A stretch of 33,327 bases of DNA from Tubiluchus corallicola. Its lineage: Eukaryota; Priapulida; Priapulimorpha; Priapulimorphida; Tubiluchidae. This document shows positions 1 to 9,819 of this stretch, piece after piece. The notes under the pieces were generated by a model, which did not search any database, was not told the DNA's origin, and saw only the letters and a program-made list of their open reading frames with translations. The stretch is taken from positions 37,501 to 70,827 of the forward strand of contig JAQGDQ010000353.1 of NCBI GenBank assembly GCA_030141605.1. Reading direction: 5' to 3'. Positions within the stretch are counted from its first letter, which is position 1. Every line of letters begins with the position of its first letter. Position numbers and translations under genes: made by a program.

Positions 1-2236
1 TGCAACTGATTGTAACAATTGGATTTTCTCATCCTAATTTAATATAATCATATCAGCATATCAATATTTTAGTTTAATATGATGCTGTTCTTGCATTTAT
101 GGCTACCATGGTCTCCCGGAAAACCAAATAGCAGCAGCCTATATGGCTCTACGTACACAAGATATGCGCTGTTGTAACTGATGTTCTGGTCAATAAAGAG
201 TCCCTCTCGTCCTCTGGTGTATGTCTGTGTACATATGGGAAACCTTTAATGGGCTTTAGCTATGAGACAAATTAGATGAATTGGATGAATTGCATGTAAT
301 TACTGAATGTCCATTGTAAGAGAGGAATGTTTTGGTTCCTCTCTCATATTTACGTTAACTTTTAATACTGTATATATATTGGACTGCTGTCCGCTTTTAG
401 CGGAGGCAGGACGGATGGCACCACGGCCCACGCCTTGCGGCATGTCCCAGTTAAGTCCTTCAACGCCAAACCCAAAACAAAACCCGAACAATAGAGTCGA
501 AATGACAATTTATTACTGCATATCACACCCCCAATAAGGAACAAACAGCTTACCTAGAAGAACGGAGTTTGCGGCAAAGCCTGTGAAATGTGAACAGAGC
601 TGTAATGAAAGACACGACCACTGACAAGGGTCTACGGCAGACCTTCCCTTTTGATAAGCTCAGGTGTGCACGTGACTAGTGGCTTTTACTAACACAAGGT
701 CAGAATACGAGTCTGTGCTAGATAAAGCCACGTTCACACGCACACCTGAGACGTCTACTTTATTCCCCTGCCAGCATTACATTTCATTTCACCACAGCCC
801 CGTAGTACAATATGTTTCCTTATGAAAAGTTTGCCTTTCTAAATTCGTCCAAGGATGTAGAAGTTATAAAAATCAATGCTAGATTGGTCCAGAAAACCTT
901 TGAATGCAGACCTAACAGCAGGGCTAGTGCTGGGAAGTTCGGGACCTCTATAATAATTGGGTCCTCTACCCTTCAAAAGCTGAGGATCTGATGTAGTATG
1001 CCAGTTTTTGCCAAGAAGTGTTGAGAGCTTGAGATTCAAGCCACAATGATGTATTAAAATTGAAAACTCATATGAAACTTTGAATGTTTCATTACAATAA
1101 AGATAATTACTGGCACACATTTGTGCATACATGTTTTAAAAATGGATTTTTCGGGGAGCTTTCAAAATCAGTTCAAACTCAGTGGTTTTTGCGATGTCAT
1201 TTTCTATAAATAGCATCGCCAAATTATTTGGTCTTTCTTGTGAAATTGTTGACCGTAGTTGTTTTAATCTGTATTGAGGGTTTGTGTATCTTGAACAAAT
1301 TGGTAAAATTAAAATTCAATCACGATCTAACTGATGCATATAGGACTCGTCAATTGTCTTATTTTAAAAAAGTTTAATGGCGAAGATAAACTGAAATTAC
1401 AAAATAAATAAAGGAACGATCCGATCGAGTTTGGCCGGGGGGTGGGGGGTGAAATGGATACAAAACACCAGTTAAACGTGCTGACCAAAAGTTTCTTTAT
1501 TCTGAAATACAATTATTAACATTTAGTTTAATTTGCATTGAGTAGAAGAAAATTATTTGCATGATTAAATGTATTGCTATAACTAAGAACTGATATAAAA
1601 ATTATGTAGACTATATTGAAATTAATTAATAATAACTTACGTTGTTAGAGCATTTAACAGTTACAAAGACAGGAATGAGAACTCCAAGTAGCCTTAAGAA
1701 CAACAATGTCACAACAATAAATTCGTACGAAATTCACAGTCATAATGCTCATCACAGTCAGAAAAATAGAGCAATGGTGGAGAGAACCAAAAGACGGGTA
1801 AAATGTCATACAACTATTACAGCTATAGCTCACCAAAGGCCAAAATGCTAATGTATTCAAGGATATTAGGTGCTTCAATTTTAAAGAGTGACTACTGTAA
1901 AAAGCTAAATGTCTACCAAACAGGTGGCAGCACCATGGCAGTAATTGAAAACTAAATTAAAACCAAAAAAGGGCCCATGCACCTTCTACAGGGCCAATTT
2001 GAATAAATCTGTCTAATTGGCTTAAACCTGGTCCTGGTTGACTGAGATAACTCAGAGCGAGCCTGAATTGCTTGATGAATTGCACTAATTGTAGAATAAT
2101 AACTCTGTGATATAAAGACTGTTTATACGTATTTCTGTGCTTGAACCATTATACTATCTTTGATGACTATCTTTGGTTCATCTTTTTGTAATTTGCACTT
2201 AAATGAGTTAATTACCGATTTATTCAAAGTAATGCA
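1..2236. other. No gene recognised; AT-rich intergenic or intronic DNA
   Basis: No reading frame here looks protein-like on either strand; the longest frames are under 100 codons and show no recognisable motif. An AATAAA hexamer lies at 192-197 and is followed by CT-rich DNA, as at the 3' end of a transcript or retroelement, but nothing upstream supports a gene. A short G-rich run (two blocks of six G) lies near 1433-1450. Confidence 0.6.
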
Positions 2237-2538
2237 TCTACATTTGACTTACCTAAGTCACATTTGAGTTACCAAAACACATTCGAAATTCCTATGTCTA
2301 CATTTGACTTACCTAAGTCACATTTGAACTTTCCTGTGTCTACATTTGACTTACCTAAGTCACATTTGAACTTTCCTATGTCTACATTTGACTTACCTAA
2401 GTCACATTTGAACTTTCCTGTGTCTACATTTGACTTACCTAAGTAACATTTGACTTACCTAAGTCACATTTGAACTTTCCTGTGTCTACATTTGACTTAC
2501 CTAAGTCACATTTGAACTTTCCTGTGTCTACATTTGAC
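2237..2538. repeat. 42-bp minisatellite, about 7 units
   Basis: Tandem units of about 42 bp each contain CATTTGACTTACCTAAGTC followed by CACATTTGAACTTTCCTGTG. The first unit is diverged and one central unit is shortened, as expected from unequal exchange. Because 42 is divisible by three, both strands stay open across part of the array, but there is no codon bias, start context or flanking exon to suggest coding. Confidence 0.93.
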
Positions 2539-3011
2539 GTGTAAAACCTATATACAAATGTGGTTTCTTTGCATTGTTGTAGTCTGTTGTTTATTGTACA
2601 CAGTTTTTCTCTTTTGTTTTCTGTTTTATTTTTCAATAATCACACTATATACTGGCTTATTGCGTACAGAGCTGGCGGTAGACGTAACGCTGTATAAAAG
2701 ATGCAGCCTTTTTGAGGGTAAATCGTTTGGAATAAGTTTAGATAACTTTGCGTGAAGTTTGAAAAAATAATCAGAGCATTCGTAGCACATACCTTACTAA
2801 GTAAAATTTTAAATTACTAGATTAGTGTAGATTAAAAATAAGTTTTTGGTTAGTGAGTGATGCTGATTTTTATGTTCATTTTAAATTATTATTTCTAGTT
2901 ACATAAATCTTTCCAGCAGATAAGCGAAACGCTAAGTAATATTGACTTGCATGGAAAGTTTTTTGGGACATAATTTAACATTGTCTTTTCTTCCCTTGAT
3001 TTACGTGGAGT
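2539..3011. other. No gene recognised
   Basis: AT-rich sequence between the 42-bp minisatellite and the next element fragment. I see no coding or RNA signature. Confidence 0.5.
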
Positions 3012-3186
3012 AGTGACGTCATGTAATGGCGCGATCGGAACATTTAGCGAGAGATTTAAAATGAAAACAAACAAAAATTCCTTTTAACGCGAGTAGGATA
3101 TACGCATAAAATTGCTGTAAAGTAGTATAATTTTTAAGGCGATTTTTCTGAAACCTACTTCAAGTACCTCTGTACTTGTCCTTTAA
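3012..3186 (-). mobile_element. Fragment of TTAA-flanked inverted-repeat family 2
   Basis: Read on the minus strand, this matches the left part of the elements at 18816-19275 and 24108-24567. It starts at a TTAA (3183-3186) with the terminal AAGGACAAG, keeps the shared block around TTTTAACG/AAACAAAC and TTTAAAATGAAAAC, and ends in a CRE-like TGACGTCA near 3013. The right part of the element is absent. It is a non-autonomous, MITE-like remnant with no transposase. Confidence 0.72.
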
Positions 3187-3540
3187 TAGTTTGATTCGCT
3201 TTTGTAATAAAAGCTTTGTTAGCCTTCCACTAATGATACCATTTAGTGAAATTACTGTAAGGGCCTCTCAACATTACATGTACACTAAGTGAAAAAGAAT
3301 TTTCTGTTATTAGTATATTTTAGCCTTTTCAGTCTGTGAAGAAGAAAATTGAAAAAGAATAGCTTCTTCTCGTAAAAACTTTCTACCGTTAAAAATTGCT
3401 ATATTTGTGTTCGATCTCATTTTGCTGAAAAATCCTTGAAATGACAGGCACCAATGTACTTGCAAAAGGGTTACAAAAGTAGTTTGCAGTGACGGTCCTT
3501 AGTTAATGCTGCTTTTGAAAATGTTTAGCCCGTGTTTTAA

Positions 3541-3851
3541 AACTGTGTAAAACGAAACAAACATAAGCACGTGACAAGTAACAACAAACTGTGTGAGTGA
3601 CAGAACTTTCTCTACATAGCAGCAGACGCTAGTAGTGCAGAGAACAGCGTGTACATCTCAGACCCGTGCACATAGCCGCATGCGCACAACAGCCAAATAC
3701 CCACTGTGCTGGCCTGTGAAGCAAACCTTGACGTGCTCTGGTTCCGTACAAGTATAAAGAAAGAACTAAAGAAAAAAGACTTATTGCACAGAATATTATA
3801 GATAATACTGAGTGAAAATAGGGCGTGCTGGAGTTCGACAATACCTATACA
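3541..3851 (+). repeat. Interspersed repeat R, copy 1 (left part, interrupted)
   Basis: This stretch is similar to 17894-18190 over about 300 bp. Shared blocks include TAGCAGCAGACG, CATGCGCACAACA, CAAGTATAAA followed by GAACTAAAGAAAAA, and GACTTATT. A short shared block at the left end (ACTGTGTAAAACG then AACAAACATA) also recurs at 17640-17662. The copy is interrupted at 3852 by a 235-bp insertion and resumes at 4087. No convincing coding frame is shared between the copies. Confidence 0.8.
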
Positions 3852-4086
3852 CAGGGCCTATTTCAGCCTAAGCGAGGCCCGGGGAAGTGGGGCGTGTGAG
3901 GCCTCTTCGGGGGGAGGGGGCAGTTCAAGATTTTTGAACTGCTAGAACGCTGGAGAAGCATTTTCGAAGAGAAAATATGGAATTATACAGTATGTTAGCA
4001 TAAAGCAAAAAAATAATGTTACCACGGCGCGAGGCTCCCCTGGAGGGTGAGGCCCCGGGGAAGTATCCCCCCTGAAATAGGTCCTG
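3852..4086. mobile_element. hAT-like non-autonomous element (MITE) nested in repeat R
   Basis: The element begins CAGGGCCTATTTCAG and ends CTGAAATAGGTCCTG, which are near-perfect terminal inverted repeats of about 15 bp with the CAGGG/CCYTG character of hAT elements. It is flanked by an 8-bp duplication with one mismatch (CCTATACA at 3844-3851, CTTATACA at 4087-4094). The paralogous repeat at 17894-18190 is uninterrupted at the equivalent point, near 18166-18176. The interior is GC-rich near both ends and has no transposase frame. Confidence 0.85.
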
Positions 4087-4110
4087 CTTATACACGAGCC
4101 GCCACTGGTA
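4087..4110 (+). repeat. Interspersed repeat R, copy 1 (right end after insertion)
   Basis: The sequence TACACGAGCCGCCACTGGTA resumes the repeat and matches the right end of copy 2 (TACACAGGAGCCACCACTGG, ending near 18190). Confidence 0.72.
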
Positions 4111-5358
4111 TTTTGTGCACAAGTAATGTCAGCCCATCTTGTAAATATAGGAAAACGTTTCTGTTTTGAAAAAAACCAGTGCAGTTTTGAAAAAAATCCG
4201 TGACCTCTTAACACTTTTTTACATTCTGCCCACGTAGACTTGAAATTTGAAGAATTATGTGCAAATTTAGAACCAGTCTAAAACCACGTTCCTCCGTTTA
4301 CACAATGATTTTATATACCTAGGAAAATATGGTTCTTAATAAACAATAAAGGTTTGCAAGTTTAGAGGAAATTAAAATACGACGTTAATTATCCCTTCAT
4401 TTTCTAGACATGGCGGTTTTTTGAGAAACTCAAAACTAAAAATTACTGCAGTGTAAAATAAAAGTTTCCCGGAATTAAAGGAAAGGTCAAGCCTTTTGTG
4501 AAGTTAAACGAAATGAAGTTATTTGAATGTTCGCGAAAATTTTTAGTAGGATTTAGTAATAAAAGTGCGATAAGCGTCTCGTGTTATAAGTTAAATCATT
4601 TTAAAGTTGTGATCATTTCACGCTTGGGCGTCTCATTTTGAAAGTCTATTCTTCCACCAATGACGTCATTCTTCCAGCAATGACGTCATTCGTCGACCGA
4701 AGAAAAGAAGTAAATTTTGCCGAAAACTATAATAGGTATTTGCAAAAGTTAAGATAGCTTTGTGATATTTTTACGTGAACATTTCCACCAGTTACATCAT
4801 TATTTGCAAGTCAATGGCAGCAACCACCGCGCTTGGGAATTCCTATACAGTGGTGACTTCTTGTCTTTTCCTTTAAATTCACAGTGCCTCCATTTTGCAA
4901 GTATTTGTCGCGAACTTGTGAATCGGCACAATGCTTTTTGGCACCCTGTCACGAACTTGTAAAAGTTCAAGTTTTTTGTTTGCTCTTAAAGTCTGGGAGG
5001 TTCTTAGCTATCAGACTGAAGGTTTTTTGTATCTAAAGGAAGTTCACGAAAAGCATATTATTAGTATTTTGTCGATATTCACTGTAGTTCCTTAACTAGA
5101 GATAAATAAAAGCAAAGAACGAATGATTAAAACATCATGATGCAATTACTTTTTTACAACAATTGTACAATGTTAGACGGCATGTTGAAATACAATAATA
5201 GATGTGTTAGGCATCATATTGAGTTACAGTCATAAATGTTAGTACTAATTTGTCTATTTATCTATGCACAGTTTTGTACTAAATAAGTACTCTCAAAAAC
5301 ATGTTAGAAATTGTTATATCACTGGGAAAAAACCTGTTCCATCCTTTTCACGCGCCAG
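4111..5358. other. No gene recognised; contains a duplicated CRE motif
   Basis: AT-rich DNA without a convincing coding frame. The only distinct feature I see is the tandem 20-bp motif at 4651-4690, listed separately. Confidence 0.5.
4651..4690. promoter_or_regulatory. Two tandem consensus CRE motifs
   Basis: Two near-identical 20-bp units each contain the full palindrome TGACGTCA (4661-4668 and 4681-4688) preceded by CTTCCACCAA or CTTCCAGCAA. TGACGTCA is the known binding motif of CREB/ATF bZIP factors. Whether it is used here is unknown: no promoter or gene start is visible beside it, and CRE-like motifs in this window are often carried by repeats. Confidence 0.4.
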
Positions 5359-5828
5359 ACAGGTTTTTCCCAAGGATCTACTTCCTGCCTACCCATTTTT
5401 CCAAGGATCTACTTTCTGTCTACCCATTTTCCCAAGGATCTACTTTCTGTCTACCCATTTTCCCAAGGATCTACTTCCTGCCTACCCATTTTCCCAAGGA
5501 TCTACTTTCTGCCTACCCATTTTCCCAAGGATCTACTTCCTGCTTACCCATTTTCCCAAGGATCTACTTCCTGCCTACCCATTTTCCCAAGGATCTACTT
5601 CCTGCCTACCCATTTTCCCCAAGGATCTACTTCCTGCTTACCCATTTTCCCAAGGATCTACTTCCTGCCTACCCATTTTCCCAAGGATCTACTTCCTGCC
5701 TACCCATTTTCCCAAGGATCTACTTCCTGCCTACCCATTTTCCCAAGGATCTACTTCCTGCCTACCTATTTTCCCAAGAATCTACTTCCTGCCTACCCAT
5801 TTTCCCAAGGATCTACTTCCTGCCTACA
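5359..5828. repeat. 31-bp minisatellite, about 15 units
   Basis: Units of 31 bp contain AAGGATCTACTTCCTGCC followed by TACCCATTTTCCC. Differences are mainly C/T changes, with one extra C near 5612. Since 31 is not a multiple of three, all three plus-strand frames read the same rotating peptide (about 180-226 codons), which shows these frames are repeat artefacts. The array is homogeneous, which suggests recent expansion. Confidence 0.96.
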
Positions 5829-6620
5829 CTCTTATACTACCATATGCATTTAGATAATTACGTAATTAATGAAGAGATAACAGTAGTGATTCACTTGGCT
5901 TTAAAGTTATTCATTACAATTAAGCTACAGAAGTTTACGTTTCTACTATACATGGAATACTTCTTAACTAGCTTTAAGTAAAATAATATATAACTGTCCA
6001 ATCGGAAAGATGCTTTCCACAGTATTACTTATTCACAACAGGGTACGCAACCCATTGTTGGCACTTACGGGTTAAGTTGTTCTAATTAATGCTTGCCTAT
6101 TTTATCAATTTCATAAGATTTTGCCTGCAGAATTAACCATAAGAAGGATTCAATTCAAATTTGCTGCTTTCTTTGTTTTCCAATCGTCTCGTCGCGAACC
6201 GTTTCAGCCTTTTCTAATTAACCAGAAAAGAAGAGCAAATATGTCGACTTTCCTGGATGTCAAAAGGGGGCAGATGTAAAATTGAAATGTTTTCACGAGT
6301 GCCCGCTTCAGGAAATTCAAGTTTCACTGCCGGAAAAGCCCTTTCCCAAGCGACGCTCGGAGGTTAGAATGAAGGAAGCAGCAATGACAGTGAATGACTT
6401 TTAATGGGCGAAAATCATCGAAAATTGTCGAACACTCCTGCTAGCTTCCGCCACTAAAACATGTCGACTATTTTTGAAATGTAATTGACAGTAAGAAAAT
6501 CAGACCGAAATAAACTAAAGAAGATTCTCACAAAAGAGTCAGTAAGCAGAAACTTTGTCTTTAAAATAGTGAAATAGAAATTGAGGGGCCAGTTGAGCAT
6601 TGTGAAAACGTGGATGAACA
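5829..6620. other. No gene recognised
   Basis: AT-rich DNA with no protein-like frame, RNA signature or repeat that I can identify. Confidence 0.5.
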
Positions 6621-6726
6621 TAAAGTCGATGTGAGGGCTGCATTTCTGGTTTCACGGGCCTAAGGCTGTCAACTAATGAAAAGCCTAAAGTCCTTCAATA
6701 TAATTAAACTGAAATGACATCAACAC
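6621..6726. repeat. Repeat A, copy 1
   Basis: About 105 bp nearly identical to 7218-7323. Shared blocks include TTTCTGGTTTCACGGGCC and AAAGCCTAAAGTCC. It ends in AACAC, where the inserted element begins. Confidence 0.9.
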
Positions 6727-7179
6727 AACTTTCGTCTACCCCCGCCCCTGACTCCATAAAACGATTAAAAATGAAATTTTTTAAAAAAATTATGTAATGC
6801 AATACGTGTTATGTTAGTTTTGTAATGTTAAATGTATAGTGTAAATGTAATGAGTGAAATTTATGTAATGTAAAGCATGTTTCTGTTAATTGTGTCATGT
6901 CAAATGTATATATAGTGTAAAATATGTCATGTAAAATTTAATGTATTTTTGTAATATTGTTTTATAAAAATATTTTAATATGGTGTTTGTAAATATGTTC
7001 ATTTATTGTATATAATTAGGCCTTAGTTTTGCACTTTAGTTTTTTTAATATGCACTGGACGTATTTGTCTTGGACAGTGTGGTTATTTTAACATTGCGCT
7101 GAGGCTTACTCAATTTTATTATACTGAGTGAACCATTTTAATGACAAATAAAGAATTAATATATCATATATATATATAT
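6727..7179 (+). mobile_element. 5'-truncated non-LTR retroelement 3' end
   Basis: This 453-bp segment splits repeat A from the sequence that normally follows it. Both edges carry AACAC (6722-6726 and 7180-7184), a plausible target-site duplication. It ends with AATAAAG (7147-7153) and an AT tail, as retrotransposed copies do. A hairpin at 7106-7131 (TTACTCA paired with TGAGTGA, one G-T pair) lies just upstream of the signal. No coding sequence remains. The family is not identified; a SINE or processed transcript is possible. Confidence 0.68.
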
Positions 7180-7356
7180 AACACCACACGCAAACAATAA
7201 AAAGAGACAAACAACTGTAAAGTCGATTTGAGGGCTCCATTTCTGGTTTCACGGGCCTAAGGCTGTCAACTAATGAAAAGCCTAAAGTCCTTCAATATAA
7301 TTAAACTGAAATGACATCAACACCACACGTAAACAACAAAAAGAGACAAACAACTG
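7180..7356. repeat. Repeat unit B-A-B, flanking copy 2 of repeat A
   Basis: Block B (AACACCACACG, then AAAAAGAGACAAACAACTG) occurs at 7180-7217 and 7319-7356, either side of repeat A copy 2 (7218-7318). The B-to-B spacing is 139 bp, so A and B form a partial tandem array. Copy 1 of A should also be followed by B, and the retroelement at 6727-7179 lies exactly at that junction. Confidence 0.85.
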
Positions 7357-7584
7357 CAAACCTATCAATCTACAATGGCACACGCGTACAAAAATTACCA
7401 CTGTATTTGTTTGCACTTTAGTTTTTTCCTCTTTACAAAAAGGGAGGAAAGCAGTTATGGGTGGTGACTGAAAATCCGTGTTTTAAAATTCAACTGCGTG
7501 GTTCGCGAGGTGCAAATTTGTGTTTAAAATAAACTTTGTTAATATCGAAATTCCACTTAGAAAACAAGACCGATAAAGCTAAAA

Positions 7585-7700
7585 CATGCGCATATATTAT
7601 TACATTACGGTATATTATTACATTACGCATGCGCATAGGTATATTATTACATTACGCATGCGCATAGGTATATTATTACATTACATATTATTACATTACG
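7585..7700. repeat. 29-bp tandem repeat with GCATGCGC motifs
   Basis: Units contain TATATTATTACATTACGCAT followed by GCGCATAGG, repeated about three times and flanked by shortened units. Each full unit carries GCATGCGC, which resembles the NRF-1-type palindrome TGCGCATGCGCA, but the array gives no other sign of being regulatory. Confidence 0.85.
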
Positions 7701-8111
7701 CAAACATTTCGCAAGAAATATCTACAAGGATTATATGAAAAAGATTGATTACATGATAATGGCAATGCGAGAAACGCATTTTTTACGTTTAAATAGAAAG
7801 AAAAATAGAGCAAAAATGCTACGTAAGAGCCATTGGCTACGTTACGTTAATGACTATGTCAAAATGAGCATGAGTGAAACAGTTTGCATAAATACTACAA
7901 AATACAAATATAATGACTACATACCGATAATTGGCTACGGATTATTCTCGATAAGGAGGAGGTGGAGAGTCATGACGCAATGTTACGTCACTTCAGCTAG
8001 TTAGAAAGTTAGAGTTACAAGATTATATCTGTATATACGTTGTGAGAAGGAAGCAAGTGATTACACGGCTAATTGGGTACAAAACTAGTTTACAAACGTT
8101 AGGAAAGATAC
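7701..8111. other. No gene recognised
   Basis: An 89-codon frame at 7735-8004 (+) lacks any recognisable domain and has AT-driven composition rich in Lys, Met and Tyr. I do not regard it as a gene. Confidence 0.45.
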
Positions 8112-8471
8112 TTGAACATGATCATGAACTGCGGTGTTAGTTTCTGATGTACAGCCCATTTTCGTAGCAGTAACGGTTAGTTTCTGACGTCATATGAGGT
8201 AGTGCACCTTTTCGTAACATCACCTGTTTAAGCAGTAACACTTATGCAAACGTGCTTGACGCGCAAGGGAAATGTTATTGTGCTATTATTGTCCTGTTAT
8301 TGCACAAACTGTGGTTAGTTTGTGACGTAAGGAATAGGTTGCCGTTAATTAACTTTCTAAGCTAATTATTTATATATAAGAAACAATTGCTAACTTTTAT
8401 AGGCAAGAAAACGTATATTTTGGACAGTAAATTAAAATGAGATTGAGTCTAAACAATCGTCCGGTTTTCCC
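8112..8471 (-). mobile_element. Truncated copy of TTAA-flanked inverted-repeat family 1
   Basis: On the minus strand this matches the left half of the elements at 19906-20459 and 27692-28259. It has the terminal GGAAAACCGG (as CCGGTTTTCC, 8461-8470), then GACTCAATCTCATTTTAATT, TAACTTTCTAAGCTAATTAT on the opposite strand, and several ACGTCA-type motifs. The distal half, including the other inverted repeat, is absent. The outermost TTTAA is mutated to CTGAA. It is an old, immobile fragment. Confidence 0.8.
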
Positions 8472-8671
8472 TGAACGTATTTTTTGTTTTTTGTCATTAA
8501 TTAAGTCTTCTACTACGCTCATAGCACTGCAATGCATTGTTAATATGTAATCGTATGACTTGTATTTTGCTGTTTTGTGCTAAATGTATGAGCAAATAAA
8601 TCTAATATATTGTAACGGATCCGGGGTTCCAGCGCTGATCCGTCTGAGGATGTATAGAGCGGAAATTTCGG

Positions 8672-8689
8672 ATCCCACTTCTGACACCA
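8672..8689 (-). other. Retroelement primer-binding site (tRNA-Leu-like)
   Basis: TGGTGTCAGAAGTGGGAT is complementary to a tRNA 3' end of the form ATCCCACTTCTGACA plus CCA. From general knowledge this resembles animal cytosolic tRNA-Leu. Only the terminal 18 bases are present, so this is not a tRNA gene. Confidence 0.72.
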
Positions 8690-8690
8690 G

Positions 8691-9017
8691 TGTAACGGGT
8701 CCGGGTTCCAGCGCGGATCCGGCTGTATAGAGTGGCATACAAGTTATGAAATACTTTACAGCAGACGAGAAAAGTAAAAAGAATACGGATGTAAAATAAA
8801 CTTTAATGTACAATCAGTAGCTCCATGACATGTGAACAAACTTTTGTATAAAAATTAGCAAACCTACAGCATTCACCTTTACAGACAGAAAGGCCAGGTT
8901 GAAATCGTCAAATTACGGCATGCATTCTGTTTTATACAGGTACATTTGCATTACTGGGCTTCTCGAGCATATCCATTACTAACATTAGGGGGTTGGTCAT
9001 AATCTGCCTTCGTAACA
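8691..9017 (-). repeat. 5' LTR of the deleted element
   Basis: This 327-bp LTR has TGTTACG...CGTTACA inverted termini, a TATA box and a downstream polyadenylation-type signal. Its last about 45 bp recur at 8611-8661 as the remnant of the 3' LTR. Confidence 0.78.
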
Positions 9018-9212
9018 ATATTTTATGCTAATTATTCGTAGAACACAAAAAACATGATAAGCATTATGATGTAAATTAGTTCACGCTGTACATAGTAAGG
9101 GAAAAAACGTTTGTTAACTTGTTAAAGCAAATTAAAAATAATAATAATAAACATAGTACTACTGGGTAACAGAATACGCTCAGTGTGAATGAACGTAGAT
9201 AGTCCATATTTG

Positions 9213-9285
9213 TAATTTACTAATGATTTAATATATATATACATTATAATGTAATGTATATATATATATATATTAAGTCATTAGT

Positions 9286-9290
<5 letters not shown>
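9213..9290. repeat. Near-perfect 78-bp palindrome
   Basis: AATTTACTAATGA at 9213-9225 is matched by TCATTAGTAAATT at 9278-9290. The inner arms are AT repeat and the centre ACATTATAATGTAATGT is itself near-palindromic. The DNA could form a hairpin or cruciform. It abuts a long TA repeat. Confidence 0.85.

Positions 9291-9361
<71 letters not shown>
9291..9361. repeat. (TA)n microsatellite
   Basis: About 70 bp of pure TA dinucleotide directly follows the palindrome. Open frames of alternating Tyr and Ile across it are artefacts. Confidence 0.97.
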
Positions 9362-9367
<6 letters not shown>

Positions 9368-9819
9368 CTGCATACGGCGAAATTAATAAGCTGGTGTGTT
9401 ACTGCTGGTGTTAATGAGACGCCTGCACGCCTGTATCTGTCACAAATGATTACCTGTCATCTGTATCACCTCCAATAATGAGTTATAATCAGAGGCAGAT
9501 ATTTCTTACGTTTCCTTGTCCAACACCCCAGAGAGGAAGTTTATCATGACAAATCCTCTCACACGAGCTGTATGTTTTTTGTCGTAATGAAAACGTACAT
9601 TTTATGACTATGGTGCCACCGTGGATTTTCAGGCGGCATTAGATGATCACACGCAGCCTGTCATTATTGCATGAAGACTATCATTAGCGAACCTCGCAAA
9701 AGCCAGTCAGTTTCCTACCTGCAGATCAGAGTGTCGTAATGAAGATGCTTTTGGGAGCTTGTAGGTTTATTACACGGCTTATTGGTCAGGCAAAAAGATG
9801 CTGGTACATGGGGGAATGG
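9362..9819. other. No gene recognised
   Basis: Moderately AT-rich DNA with no recognisable coding or RNA feature, ending at the assembly gap. Confidence 0.5.

Larger units (their letters stand above)
8611..9017 (-). mobile_element. Internally deleted LTR retrotransposon
   Basis: Read on the minus strand: an LTR from 9017 to 8691 starts TGTTACG and ends CGTTACA, with a TATAAAA box (8936-8930) and an ATTAAAG signal (8807-8801). One base later comes a primer-binding site, TGGTGTCAGAAGTGGGAT (8689-8672). About ten bases of leader follow, and then a second copy of the LTR terminus (8661-8611), again ending CCGTTACA. ATAT flanks both ends (8607-8610, 9018-9021). All gag and pol sequence is missing. 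This fits a Ty3/Gypsy-type element that lost its interior and most of its 3' LTR; clade assignment is inference. Confidence 0.82.

Noticed and set aside
2237-2538. CRISPR-like array
   Set aside because: Units are contiguous tandem copies without unique spacers, in an animal genome. The same applies to the arrays at 5359, 12079, 15670, 25974 and 30638.
3629-3841. A 70-codon minus frame with a hydrophobic segment
   Set aside because: It lies in interspersed repeat R and is not preserved in the paralogous copy at 17894-18190.
5264-5981. Three overlapping plus-strand frames of 180-226 codons
   Set aside because: All are the same rotating peptide from a 31-bp tandem repeat; no non-repeat coding sequence or splice context supports them.
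8672-8689. tRNA gene
   Set aside because: Only the terminal 18 bases match a tRNA 3' end, no arms precede them, and their position beside an LTR explains them as a primer site.
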